From assembly GCA_002900995.3 (NCBI GenBank), contig CM035304.1, positions 6,587,875 through 6,651,874 on the forward strand: a DNA stretch of 64,000 bases, read 5' to 3'. This document shows positions 30,881-40,734 of this stretch, one piece after another. The stretch's first letter is position 1; each line of letters begins with the position of its first letter. The translations under genes were made by a program, and so were the position numbers. The notes beneath the pieces are model-generated. The model was not told where the DNA came from. It worked only from the letters and a program-made list of their open reading frames with translations, and made no database searches. This DNA is from Ganoderma boninense. Taxonomy: Eukaryota; Basidiomycota; Agaricomycetes; Polyporales; Polyporaceae.

Positions 30881-31779
30881 ATGCCGCCGAAAGCGAGGAC
30901 AGCCAAGAAGCGTGCCCGCTCTCCCGACCCCGAGCAAGCCGACAAAACCCCGACCCGCTCTTCGAAGCGCATCAAGAAGGCCGCTGTGGCCGCTGCGTCC
31001 GCCTCTACTTCTGCCTCATCCACTCAGACCGCCGCTGCTGCAACCAAATCTCGAGCGAAGGTATGTCGATCCTTGAACCCAACTTTCCGCATCTCCTTAA
31101 TTCCATCTGATCAGACCTCAAAGAAGGCGAAGGACGTCAACAGCGTCGGCCTGGACGACACGCCGCGCCCGGCCGCCCCGTCCTTCCACGGCAACTTCGA
31201 CCTCTACGCCATGTCGCTCCCCTTCCTCAACGCCGTCTTCGCCCCCGAGCGCAACTACGCCGCGCTGCTCAAAACCATCCGCACCTACCAAGCCAAGCCC
31301 GACAACACCGCCCAGATCTTCCTCCCCGAGGATCCCTCCAAGGCGGGCCGCTTCGAGAGCCGCGCGGTTCTCGACCCGCTTCAGGAGTGGTCGTTTGACC
31401 TCGCCCTGCGCTCCCTCGTGCACAAGGACGCCCTGGCGTTCACCGCACGCGAGACTGCCGACAACGCCAAGTTCTTCTCCGACGCACCGAAGGCTGCATC
31501 CTCGGGCCTGACGGCCGCAGTGGCGCTCGCGTACGTTCAGTGCGGGATCAACTCGAGCAAGGGCGCGTTCAAGATGCGGCGCGCATGGGTGAGCGCGGAC
31601 GGCAAGGACGAGGTGTTCGAGGGCGTGTTCTCGGTCAGCATCGTGTACTCGAGCTGGTTCAGCCGCAAGTGCGACGAGTCGTCGTGCTGGGAGACGTTCG
31701 CGTTTTGGGGGTCAGGGCGAGGGTTGGCGAGGACGGGAAGGAGATCGGGTTGGGCCCGGGGACGGGGAGGAGGTGGTGA
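30881..31779 (+). CDS. F-family protein copy 2 (one-base deletion near the C terminus)
   Basis: MPPKARTAKKRARSPDPEQA and TRSSKRIKK form a strongly basic, NLS-like N terminus. An intron at 31061-31114 (GTATGT...ATCAG) is 54 bases and open, so retention would keep the frame. The core is FHGNFDLYAMSLPFLNAVF, YQAKPDNTAQIFLPEDPSKA, LDPLQEWSFDLALRSL and AFTARETADNAKFFSDAP. The C terminus is KMRRAWVSADGKDEVFEGVF, SIVYSSWFSRKCDE and ETFAFWG. Here the run TTTTGGGGG (31703-31711) has one G fewer than copies 4-6, so the last residues (VRARVGEDGKEIGLGPG in copy 6) are replaced by an out-of-frame end and the frame runs on to 31897. Function unknown; probably nuclear. Confidence 0.6.
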
Positions 31780-31813
31780 TCCCTTTAGAGTCACGAGTCC
31801 GTGCTTTGCGGCA

Positions 31814-32527
31814 GGTAGCAGGGTCAAAGGGTTGTCTACTGCAACGTCGCAGGCAGGTATCGTTTTCAATGTGAATAAAGGGCAGAGTACACAATAAAAG
31901 CAGCATATATGCATAAAATACCTCGGATACAAGACCTCCGAGAGCATCAGACCCTCCTCCAGCTTCCAAGTCGGAGTTGTGTATGCATTGAAACGGGATG
32001 GTCCCATGTCTGAAGCTACAGAGCGCGAGACGACTGCCAGGGTAAATAAACAAGAGAAAAAGCACAGTTCAAAGGGTCGATTGCTGGATAGACAGCCATA
32101 AGCCAAGCCGCATTGTCCCTAAGGCCAAGGTGTAACGTTTACTAGCATCTAGAGGAGGGCGACGGTCTTGCTCATTAGTCAGATTTTCGCCCCCTGTGAT
32201 TGGACGACAGGTCTCGCCGAAGGAGCAAGACCAATGGCAACGCCGGACGCGTCTCTGTCTCGTCTCGCCGCAACGCTTTGAGCGACGTCCTTTTCTTTTT
32301 CTATAAAATGGTCCCTTTGCTGCAACTGCAGAGCCCACCACTCCCCCGTCCTTTTCCACTCACTCGCTAACCACCAAGATGACTTTGAATGCGAAAACCG
32401 CTGCCAGTGGTCGGCACACGGCGACGCGTTCACGTCCCCCAGTCGCACTTCCAGGGTGGCCAGCTTGAAGGCGCAGGGCATATGGGTCTGTGACGGCGGC
32501 GACGAATGAATCTCTATAGGCCGAGGT
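31814..32527. repeat. Older direct repeat, copy B
   Basis: Partner of 28742-29500 (see there). It follows F copy 2 and supplies the promoter of F copy 3, so the duplicated unit spans the junction between neighbouring genes. Confidence 0.8.
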
Positions 32528-33161
32528 AAAGTTACACGTTCCAAACATTATGTCGGCAGTCCCCGTCCGACGATATTTTGACAGTTGGCGAGCGAGCCAA
32601 CTTGCCCTCGAAACCACAGCGCCGCTGGCAGCCGCAGAGGGTGATTCGAACTACCGCACAGAGACAACGCCGCCGTCGTGCCACGGCAACTTAGACCTCT
32701 ACGCCATGGATCTCCAGTTCCTCAGCTCACGCATCGCTGTCCAGCGCGACTACGCCGTGCTCCTCGAGGTTCTCCGCTTCCACTAAGCCAAACCCGATTG
32801 CAGCGCGCAAATATACCTCCCCGACGACTTCTCAACCAGCACCTCCGGCCGCCTCCGGTGCCTGCGCCTCGAAGATCCGCTAGACGGTATGCCGCATGAA
32901 CTGGCACTGAAGTTACTTGCACTCCAGGACACCATCGCGTTCAGCGCACGCGAAACCAGCGAGGACGCGCTCTCCTCCGCACCCCCGCCATCCGCCGCCG
33001 CAAGACCTTGGACAGCTCGGTCAAGGTGCGCTTGCCGTTCTGGGGCATCCGGGCGCGCGTTGGTCCAGACGGAAATGAGGTCGGGCTCCGCACGACTGGG
33101 GGAGACGACGAGAACCTCGAGATGCGCACTCTCAGGTTATTGCTGTCAAGTGCGGGACTGA
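32379..33161 (+). pseudogene. F-family protein copy 3, broken
   Basis: Starts MTLNAKTAASGRHTATRS, the closest relative of copy 1. Core CHGNLDLYAMDLQFLSSRIA is followed by LLEVLRFH and a TAA at 32784-32786 where copy 1 has CAA (Gln). Beyond the stop the family sequence continues (KPDCSAQIYLPDDFSTSTSG, TIAFSARETSEDAL) and then jumps to VKVRLPFWGIRARVGPDGNE, so an internal segment is missing too. Confidence 0.65.
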
Positions 33162-33565
33162 AGACGGGACATGTATATGCCAGAATATTGCATTCCCCGC
33201 ATGGCCGGCTACGACTATGGACGTGGCGACGAGAAGGGATTCTCGCCGTTTCGCGAGGATCCCTTTTCGGTAGCCAAGCTCCGCTCCGGTCAATGGCGCT
33301 CAGCGTCTCTCGTCTCCCCCAAGTCGAGAGGGAGTAACTTTGCGTCCTCTGCCGTGCCTCGGAGGTTCCGTGGGGGTGTCCCGCCAGTGGCCGAGGTCGC
33401 TTCGTCGTTTTCTCACTTTTCTCGGTAAACATCTTAGCGGACTGGAGGCGGGGCCCAGGCGGCCATCATAGTCGACCATGGCTATGGCCATAGCCATAGT
33501 CAGTCAGGCGGTGAATCCTACGTCCCCCCTTGTAGGCTGCAATCCAGAGTGCGAACCGTGCCAGT
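33162..33565. other. Intergenic region between F copies 3 and 4
   Basis: No gene seen. It contains a 20-base perfect palindrome at 33478-33497. Confidence 0.35.
33478..33497. repeat. 20-bp perfect palindrome
   Basis: ATGGCTATGG followed by its exact complement, between F copies 3 and 4 and about 70 bases upstream of the copy-4 promoter module. Confidence 0.7.
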
Positions 33566-33660
33566 GATTGGACCCAGAGGACATGGTGCACGTGCAGTGT
33601 GGACTTCCGACTTGGACGTGTTTCACTCTTTCGCGGAGACGGGTTGCGATCGCGTTTATA
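33566..33660 (+). promoter_or_regulatory. Promoter module of F copy 4
   Basis: ATTGG at 33567-33571, CACGTG within GGTGCACGTGC at 33589-33594, and TTTATAA starting near 33655, ahead of ATG 33762. Confidence 0.5.
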
Positions 33661-33761
33661 ACTCGCGCTATCCGCCCCGAGAGTCGTCCTCCACCCAAAC
33701 CAACTCCTCCATCCTACCTTGCCTCGCGTCCCGACACGTTGCATTGCATCCACTGAGCATT

Positions 33762-34653
33762 ATGCCGCCGAAAGCGAAGACCGCCAAAAAGCGTGCCCGC
33801 TCTCCCGACCCCGAGCAAGCCGACAAAACCCCGACCCGCTCTTCGAAGCGCATCAAGAAGGGCGTGGATACTGCGACTGCCTCCACCTCTAACTCATCCA
33901 CCACCGCCGCTGCCACCAGATCCCGAGCGAAGGTATGTCTATCCTTGATTCCAAGTTGCCGCATCACCTGAACCCCGTCTGATCAGAGCTCAAAGAAGGC
34001 GAAGGACGTCAACAGCGTCGGCCTGGAGGACACGCCGCGCCCGGCCGCGCCGTCCTTCCACGGCAACTTCGACCTCTACGCCATGTCCCTCCCCTTCCTC
34101 AACGCCGTCTTTGCTGCCAAGCGCGACTACGCCGCGCTGCTCAACACCATCCGCACCTACCAAGCCAAGCCCGACAACACCGCCCAGATCTTCCTCCCCG
34201 AGGACCCCTCTAAGGCGGGCCGCTTCGAGAGCCGCGCGGTTCTCGACCCGCTTCAGGAGTGGCCGTTTGACCTCGCCCTGCGGTCCCTCGCACACAAGGA
34301 CCCCCTCGTGTTCACCGCGCGCGAGACGGCCGACAACGCCAAGTTCTTCTCCGACGCACCAAAGTCTGCATCCTCGGGCCTGACGGCCGCCGTCTCGCTC
34401 GCGTACGACCTGTGCGGGATCAAGTCGAGCAAGGGCGCGTTCAAGATGTGGCGCGCGTGGGTGAGCGCGGACGGGAAGGACGAGGTGTTCGAGGGGCGTG
34501 TTCTCGGTCAGCATCGTGTACTCGAGCTGGTTCAGCCGCAAGTGCGACGAGTCGTCGTGCCGGGAGACGTTCGCGTTTTGGGGGGTCAGGGCGAGGGTCG
34601 GCGAGGACGGGAAGGAGATCGGGTTGGGGCCGGGGACGGGGAGGGGGTGGTGA
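33762..34653 (+). pseudogene. F-family protein copy 4, +1 frameshift near the C terminus
   Basis: MPPKAKTAKKRARSPDPEQA start, intron after RSRAK (GTATGT...GATCAG), then the full core. At 34491-34500 the sequence is GAGGGGCGTG where copies 2 and 6 have one G fewer, so VFEG runs into RVLGQHRVLELV rather than VFSVSIVYSS. From 34062 it is essentially identical to copy 5, which shares the lesion, so the lesion predates the segment duplication. Without the extra G the frame would end at TGA 34651-34653. Confidence 0.65.
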
Positions 34654-35654
34654 ACGCGCTGACTCTGCACGGGGATCGAAAGCCTAGTGCATTCGACAGT
34701 TTGTCGTATAGTACAGCACTGCTAGCCGTTCCGGGCGCGCGGCGCGAAAGTCGTACCTGTGTCCGTCCCGAGAATGGTCTGAATAAGATTTGTACAATAG
34801 ACACAGATAATGTAATGGATACAATGGTTGGGGAGATAGATCCAGCGCACCATCAATCATCGCGATCGCCCGAACGAATGGTCGCGCCAGTCTCACTGAC
34901 GCTGTCCGCAGTGTCCGAGAAGGCCGCCCTGTCTCCCCTCGACTCTCTCGGAGGTGCCCTCTTACTATCCAAGCCTGACGGACCAAGATGCCTCTCCTCC
35001 CTCGTGCTCATGTCCTCAGATTGGTCCTGAGTGACCGTCCGTCCCTTACAGCCGATGCGGCCGCGCCCTCCCGACCTTGAGCAAGCTTGGATGAGGTCGG
35101 AAGCCAGCCGCAACGCGCCCTCCCCGGCATCCCGAACGGCCCTGGGGGCGGCGGGAGGTTCGCAGCCGTGTACGCGGGCGGGGCCGGGGGCGTGTAGAAG
35201 GTAGATTGGCGCGTGCGGTACGACGGCGGGGCCCTCAGACTCTGTCGACCGGAGGCGGTCGAGCTGGAGAATCGCGCCGCGCCCGTGTCCGAGATCGTCC
35301 CCGCTTCGGAGGACTGCGCTGCGGAGAATAGCCTGAGGCGGCGTGAGCTGAAGTTGCACTGCGCCGAGGTTCGAGTGAACGCGGAGAGACATAGGCTTAC
35401 CTTGCGGGCGTGTTTGGCTGAGGCGGAAACGCGGGCAGGGCGACATACACGCTGGAGCGCCGTGTGTGGTACGATGGCGGGGCCGCAGACGTCGACCCGG
35501 AGGCCGTCAAGCTGGGGAATCAGGCCGCACCCGTGTCCGAGATTGCATCCGGGTCATATTTCGCCGTGGAGCACTGCCTGGCTTGCGGTCAGTACGTGTT
35601 ATTGCAGCTCTAGTCAACGGAGACAGGGTGCTTGCCTTGTCCATCGTCAGCGCT
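34062..35654. repeat. Segment duplication, block 1, first copy
   Basis: Near-identical to 39140-40734 (offset 5078 to 5080; three single-base indels noted). It starts inside the F gene and ends exactly where block 2 begins. Confidence 0.9.
34853..35640 (-). pseudogene. Membrane-protein C-terminal tail, eroded (first copy)
   Basis: Minus-strand exons encode the cytoplasmic tail seen in full at 50439-51150: EAGTISDTGAARFS, PPSYRTRQSTFYTPPAPPAY, LPTSSKLAQGREG, FSDTADSVSETGATIRS. A one-base deletion at about 35042-35046 (CCC versus CCCC in the second copy) shifts the frame. An upstream duplicate of the tail (PPSYHTRRSSVY, about 35402-35600) has TGA in place of an Arg codon. No membrane span or ectodomain is present, so these are remnants. 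Confidence 0.6.
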
Positions 35655-37399
35655 ACGTCCGTGTAGTCCGACGCCGTGAGCGGGACGAACGGGGGTTTCG
35701 AGGCGACGGACATGGTGAACAGCGTAGGGCGACGAGACACGCAGGCAGCAGCAACTGTACAACGAGTCCGGCTGTACCTTCCTACCTCGCTAGATTCACA
35801 GTGCGGTATGCCCCGGCAGCCATTCTAACTGGTTCATGGACGATCTTGGTCGGTCTCTGCACTCCGTGCAACGCTGCATCTCGTCGTCGCATTGGCCCGG
35901 TCCGGATTCAAGCACTCGAGTCATTTCGCCCATGTTCCCGTACGTCCGACGTGCAAATTGTGTCGTGAAATGTTCTTACGGCTCGTCCTTCACTATTAGC
36001 TACCGCCACCCAATCGCAACGGCCTAGGACGCACCTGCCCTGAGCCGTCAAATATCGGCTTCTACAGTTTTCGCTCCCAAGGTGAGCCGGTCGCCGCATG
36101 GTGATCGTGCTTAGCAAACACGCGGATAGCCAGCAACAGTGCCAACGGAATTCCTGCCGGCCGACCGCTGCGAAGCGAGCATAGCTAAGCTTGGGATGAC
36201 CCAGTACGTGGCGCGCTTGCTTTGCGTGCCTCGTGAGCACAGACTTCGCCTTTTCCCGTGCACAGCAGGCAGCCGGGACCTGGACTACGGCGAAGACCAC
36301 GGCCCTTGAATCGTCCTCCCGGTACTGGTAAGACGTTGCTGGGTTGGTGCGTCCCTGGAGAAGTTCGACTCGCGGCGCCGAGGTGCGAAAAAGGCTCGGA
36401 CCCGAAGCTTGAAGCTTGAAGGTCCGAACATCAAATGCTTGCCGATGGATACGCCCCGAGACACGGACATACCGGCCAGGGACAGAACCGTCCTGCACGT
36501 ACGTAGCCACTGCTTTCGATCCGTACCACTGACGGGCCGGCCACCGTCTGCCCCCAAAATGCAGCATCCTGCACACCCGGGGCGGCAGAAGTTCGAGCAT
36601 CAGTCCAAGGCCTGCATCCGCTCCCGGCGAGCATGAGGAGTTCCATGGTACACAAGGCTGTTCTTCGCTCGACCCTCGGTCGACGCCATTAACAACTCAA
36701 GCGACAAGCCGCAGTACGCATATCTCGCACCGTGGCCGCCCTGGCAACATCTTCGACTGTGAGTTAGCCTTTTCGCTTCGCCGGCGCAGCATCTGGATCT
36801 CATCTCGCGCGGCCGTGTGCCGTCTCTGCCTCCTCTCGGCTCTCCAGTATCGCAGCCGGATCTCGACTCTCACGATGCGGTTGTGTGTCCCCCGCCTCCG
36901 ATTCTCGCTCCGTGGCCGCTGTTGACGATTGTACACCCAGGCACCCGATGCGAGATTCGCTTCGGAGCACCCGGCCGCCGCCCGCAACACCAAGCCGGCA
37001 GGCAGGGAGCGATCGTGTGCACCACGGCTCTGCCGGGAGGTGGACGTCGGAGGTACGGCCGTCGGTCTTGGTATTTGTACGACAGAGCTGTCGAGCGCGC
37101 CCCCTCGCCCCCAGGCATGTCCTCTCCCCTTCTCGACTTTGTCTTCCCCCGACCATCTCCTACCCCCGAGAACGGCCTTTCTCACGGCTTCCTTGCTGCC
37201 CCTTCGCATCCTCGTCTACCGACGCCACACTGCGGCTATGAATCGCCTCGCAGTTGGGACCCGGACCCACAAGACCAGTCGCATCGACACGATGGCCATT
37301 CGCCACCACTGCGACTTCGTTGGGGCGCGTTGCCCAAGAAATCTCCCAACCGTCTGAAGGGCGGCGGAGGGTCTGCGGCATCGACTCAGGGGGTCGCTC

Positions 37400-38055
37400 A
37401 TGGCTGGCAGTAAGTGCATAGATCTGGGTCTTGTCCTTTGTGTAGCTTACGCGTCGCATTCCGTTCTCCGGACCCATTGCGTGCGGCGGCAGCCGGGTCA
37501 TGAGTTGAGAGCGCGACAGGGCGGTCAGAGGCGAGCGCATATACTGACAGCGACCCCATGGTGCGGGCGTGCGCATGTCATTCTCGGTGCGTTGCTTCCA
37601 TTTGGCTTCGCTCTCCATGTGTTTATTTCGCGTTTTATGTCCGTCTTTCGGCAGTCGCTCTTTCGACTTGCCCCTCCCATGCACAATCTCGACGGGCCCA
37701 CGGCGCACGACGGAGCGCCCGGCACAATTGTCGTCTTCGAGCGGACAGTCCGGCAGCGCTGCGCCAGGCTCAAAGGTACGTCATTTGCCGTGCATTTGGA
37801 CGCGTTAATCAGACTCATCCGCGCGCACACCACGGCGGCGACGTGCGCTGCAGCAGCTCTTCTCAAGACAACGGTCCCAGCGGGCTTGGAGAGCTTCAAG
37901 TTGAAACGACTGTGTACAGGTAAGTGCACGACCATCTGACTGTTGCGATTCGATGGCACTCACAGGCACTCTGCAGCTTTGCGAGGCATGGGGTGAACGT
38001 CGTGTCCGTGAACACGCCTGGTGGGCGATCATTGCTGAACGGCGTGTGCATTTAA
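37400..38055 (+). pseudogene. Uncharacterised spliced gene G, first copy, 2-bp deletion
   Basis: Same gene as 47423-48080. In this copy a CG dinucleotide is missing from the run CCGCGCGCAC (37819-37828) compared with CCGCGCGCGCAC, so the third exon is out of frame and the end FARHGVNVVSVNTPGGRSLL is lost from the reading frame. Confidence 0.45.
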
Positions 38056-38667
38056 GGAGCTATATGCGCGCACGGAGCTCGTGGTCGACTGCTACATGCA
38101 CTCGAAGCACCCGGTGGCCGAGCGCCGCAGCCCTGCATCTTCAATCTTTGGATGCATAGCCTGATGGGCGAGGGATGGATCCCGGGCGAAGTACATAGCT
38201 GTAGCACCCCGTCGTTTGAATGTAAATGCAAATATATTTGCTCGAGTGCTGTACATCTCGTACTCAGGCCTACACAAAGTGCATGTCACCCAACACCGGT
38301 ACCCCGTCTCAACACCCTGCGCACCCTGTCTCTGTTCCAACACCCCATCGTAACACCCCATCCTACACCCCATCTCTGTCTCTGTTCCAACACCCTCGAA
38401 CCACCCTCTCATGCATTCCCTCTCATGCATTCCCTATACTCTGCGCGAGTCCGTGTTTGTTTCCCTGGCTGAAGCACTCGCTTCGCCCGTCCCTGGCGCA
38501 AACACCGGCTGCGCGAGCCTGCGACGGCTGTGAGCGACGGGCACCGGGTGCTCAAACGCGTCCGGTCACACTGTGCCACCGTCACGACGTGAGGTTCCCC
38601 GACTCTCACACTGCAGCGTACACGTTATCTCGGGCCAGACCGCGATGTGAACTTCAAGCTAAACTAT

Positions 38668-38757
38668 GATTGGACGACGCGGTGCACGTGCGGTACAGAC
38701 GTCGATGCGTTTCACGGAGACGCGTCGCGGCCCCGTCACAGTCTACCGACCTTATAA
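38668..38757 (+). promoter_or_regulatory. Promoter module of F copy 5
   Basis: ATTGG 38669-38673, CACGTG 38685-38690, TTATAA 38752-38757, ATG 38843. The spacing equals that of copy 2 except for a 12-base deletion between CACGTG and TATA. Confidence 0.55.
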
Positions 38758-38842
38758 CTCGGTATCGCCCCAACAGTCGTCTTCCACTCCCACTTGACAA
38801 CGAACTCCATCCATCCATCCCTCTCTCTCATCCTCCAGCACT

Positions 38843-39731
38843 ATGCCGCCGAAAGCGAGGACGGCCAAGAAGCGTGCCCGCTCTCCCGACCCCGAGCAAG
38901 CCGACAAAACCCCCACTCGCTCTTCGAAGCGCATAAAGAAGGCCGCTGTGGCCGCTGCGTCTGCGTCTACCTCATCCACCACCACCGCTGCCGCCAAATC
39001 CCGAGCTCAGGTATGTCCATCCTCGAGTCCAAGTCGCCGCGTCTCCTCAACCGCGTCTGATCAGACCTCAAAGAAGGCGAAGGACGTCGACAGTGTCGGC
39101 CTGGAGGCCACGCCGCGCCCGTCCGCTCCGTCCTTCCATGGCAACTTCGACCTCTACGCCATGTCCCTCCCCTTCCTCAACGCCGTCTTTGCTGCCAAGC
39201 GCGACTACGCCGCGCTGCTCAACACCATCCGCACCTACCAAGCCAAGCCCGACAACACCGCCCAGATCTTCCTCCCCGAGGACCCCTCTAAGGCGGGCCG
39301 CTTCGAGAGCCGCGCGGTTCTCGACCCGCTTCAGGAGTGGCCGTTTGACCTCGCCCTGCGGTCCCTCGCACACAAGGACCCCCTCGTGTTCACCGCGCGC
39401 GAGACGGCCGACAACGCCAAGTTCTTCTCCGACGCACCAAAGTCTGCATCCTCGGGCCTGACGGCCGCCGTCTCGCTCGCGTACGACCTGTGCGGGATCA
39501 AGTCGAGCAAGGGCGCGTTCAAGATGTGGCGCGCGTGGGTGAGCGCGGACGGGAAGGACGAGGTGTTCGAGGGGCGTGTTCTCGGTCAGCATCGTGTACT
39601 CGAGCTGGTTCAGCCGCAAGTGCGACGAGTCGTCGTGCCGGGAGACGTTCGCGTTTTGGGGGGTCAGGGCGAGGGTCGGCGAGGACGGGAAGGAGATCGG
39701 GTTGGGGCCGGGGACGGGGAGGGGGTGGTGA
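38843..39731 (+). pseudogene. F-family protein copy 5, +1 frameshift near the C terminus
   Basis: N terminus MPPKARTAKKRARSPDPEQA, intron from about 39010 (GTATGT...GATCAG), core as in copy 4, and the same extra G at 39569-39578. Its first 350 bases are identical to F copy 6 and the rest to copy 4, because it lies at the junction of the duplicated units. The shifted frame gives an unrelated end running to about 39865. Confidence 0.65.
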
Positions 39732-40734
39732 ACGCGCTGACTCTGCACGGGGATCGAAAGCCTAGTGCATTCGACAGTTTGTCGTATAGTACAGCACTGC
39801 TAGCCGTTCCCGGGCGCGCGGCGCGAAAGTCGTACCTGTGTCCGTCCCGAGAATGGTCTGAATAAGATTTGTACAATAGACACAGATAATGTAATGGATA
39901 CAATGGTTGGGGAGATAGATCCAGCGCACCATCAATCATCGCGATCGCCCGAACGAATGGTCGCGCCAGTCTCACTGACGCTGTCCGCAGTGTCCGAGAA
40001 GGCCGCCCTGTCTCCCCTCGACTCTCTCGGAGGTGCCCTCTTACTATCCAAGCCTGACGGACCAAGATGCCTCTCCTCCCTCGTGCTCATGTCCTCAGAT
40101 TGGTCCTGAGTGACCGTCCGTCCCCTTACAGCCGATGCGGCCGCGCCCTCCCGACCTTGAGCAAGCTTGGATGAGGTCGGAAGCCAGCCGCAACGCGCCC
40201 TCCCCGGCATCCCGAACGGCCCTGGGGGCGGCGGGAGGTTCGCAGCCGTGTACGCGGGCGGGGCCGGGGGCGTGTAGAAGGTAGATTGGCGCGTGCGGTA
40301 CGACGGCGGGGCCTCAGACTCTGTCGACCCGGAGGCGGTCGAGCTGGAGAATCGCGCCGCGCCCGTGTCCGAGATCGTCCCCGCTTCGGAGGACTGCGCT
40401 GCGGAGAATAGCCTGAGGCGGCGTGAGCTGAAGTTGCACTGCGCCGAGGTTCGAGTGAACGCGGAGAGACATAGGCTTACCTTGCGGGCGTGTTTGGCTG
40501 AGGCGGAAACGCGGGCAGGGCGACATACACGCTGGAGCGCCGTGTGTGGTACGATGGCGGGGCCGCAGACGTCGACCCGGAGGCCGTCAAGCTGGGGAAT
40601 CAGGCCGCACCCGTGTCCGAGATTGCATCCGGGTCATATTTCGCCGTGGAGCACTGCCTGGCTTGCGGTCAGTACGTGTTATTGCAGCTCTAGTCAACGG
40701 AGACAGGGTGCTTGCCTTGTCCATCGTCAGCGCT
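39140..40734. repeat. Segment duplication, block 1, second copy
   Basis: See 34062-35654. The homology stops abruptly at CAGCGCT (40734). Confidence 0.9.
39932..40720 (-). pseudogene. Membrane-protein C-terminal tail, eroded (second copy)
   Basis: As 34853-35640, but the tail itself is in frame from RLRLFSAAQSSEAGTISDTG to ATIRSGDRDD. It still lacks the membrane span and ectodomain, and the upstream tail duplicate keeps the TGA. Confidence 0.55.

Larger units (their letters stand above)
35654..39190. repeat. Segment duplication, block 2, first copy
   Basis: Near-identical to 45678-49215 (indels at about 36318 and 37825). Block 1 and block 2 are contiguous here but separated by 4.94 kb in the second copy. 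Confidence 0.9.

Noticed and set aside
36817..37413. A 198-residue Pro-rich frame in block 2 as a gene of its own
   Set aside because: It has no recognisable domain, and its end falls at a GTAAGTG donor that fits another frame better. It is mentioned as an alternative start for gene G but not called.
38300..38440. The CAACACC/CATGCATTCCCT repeats in block 2 as a CRISPR-like array
   Set aside because: The repeats are short, contiguous and irregular, in a eukaryotic sequence; this is simple-sequence expansion.
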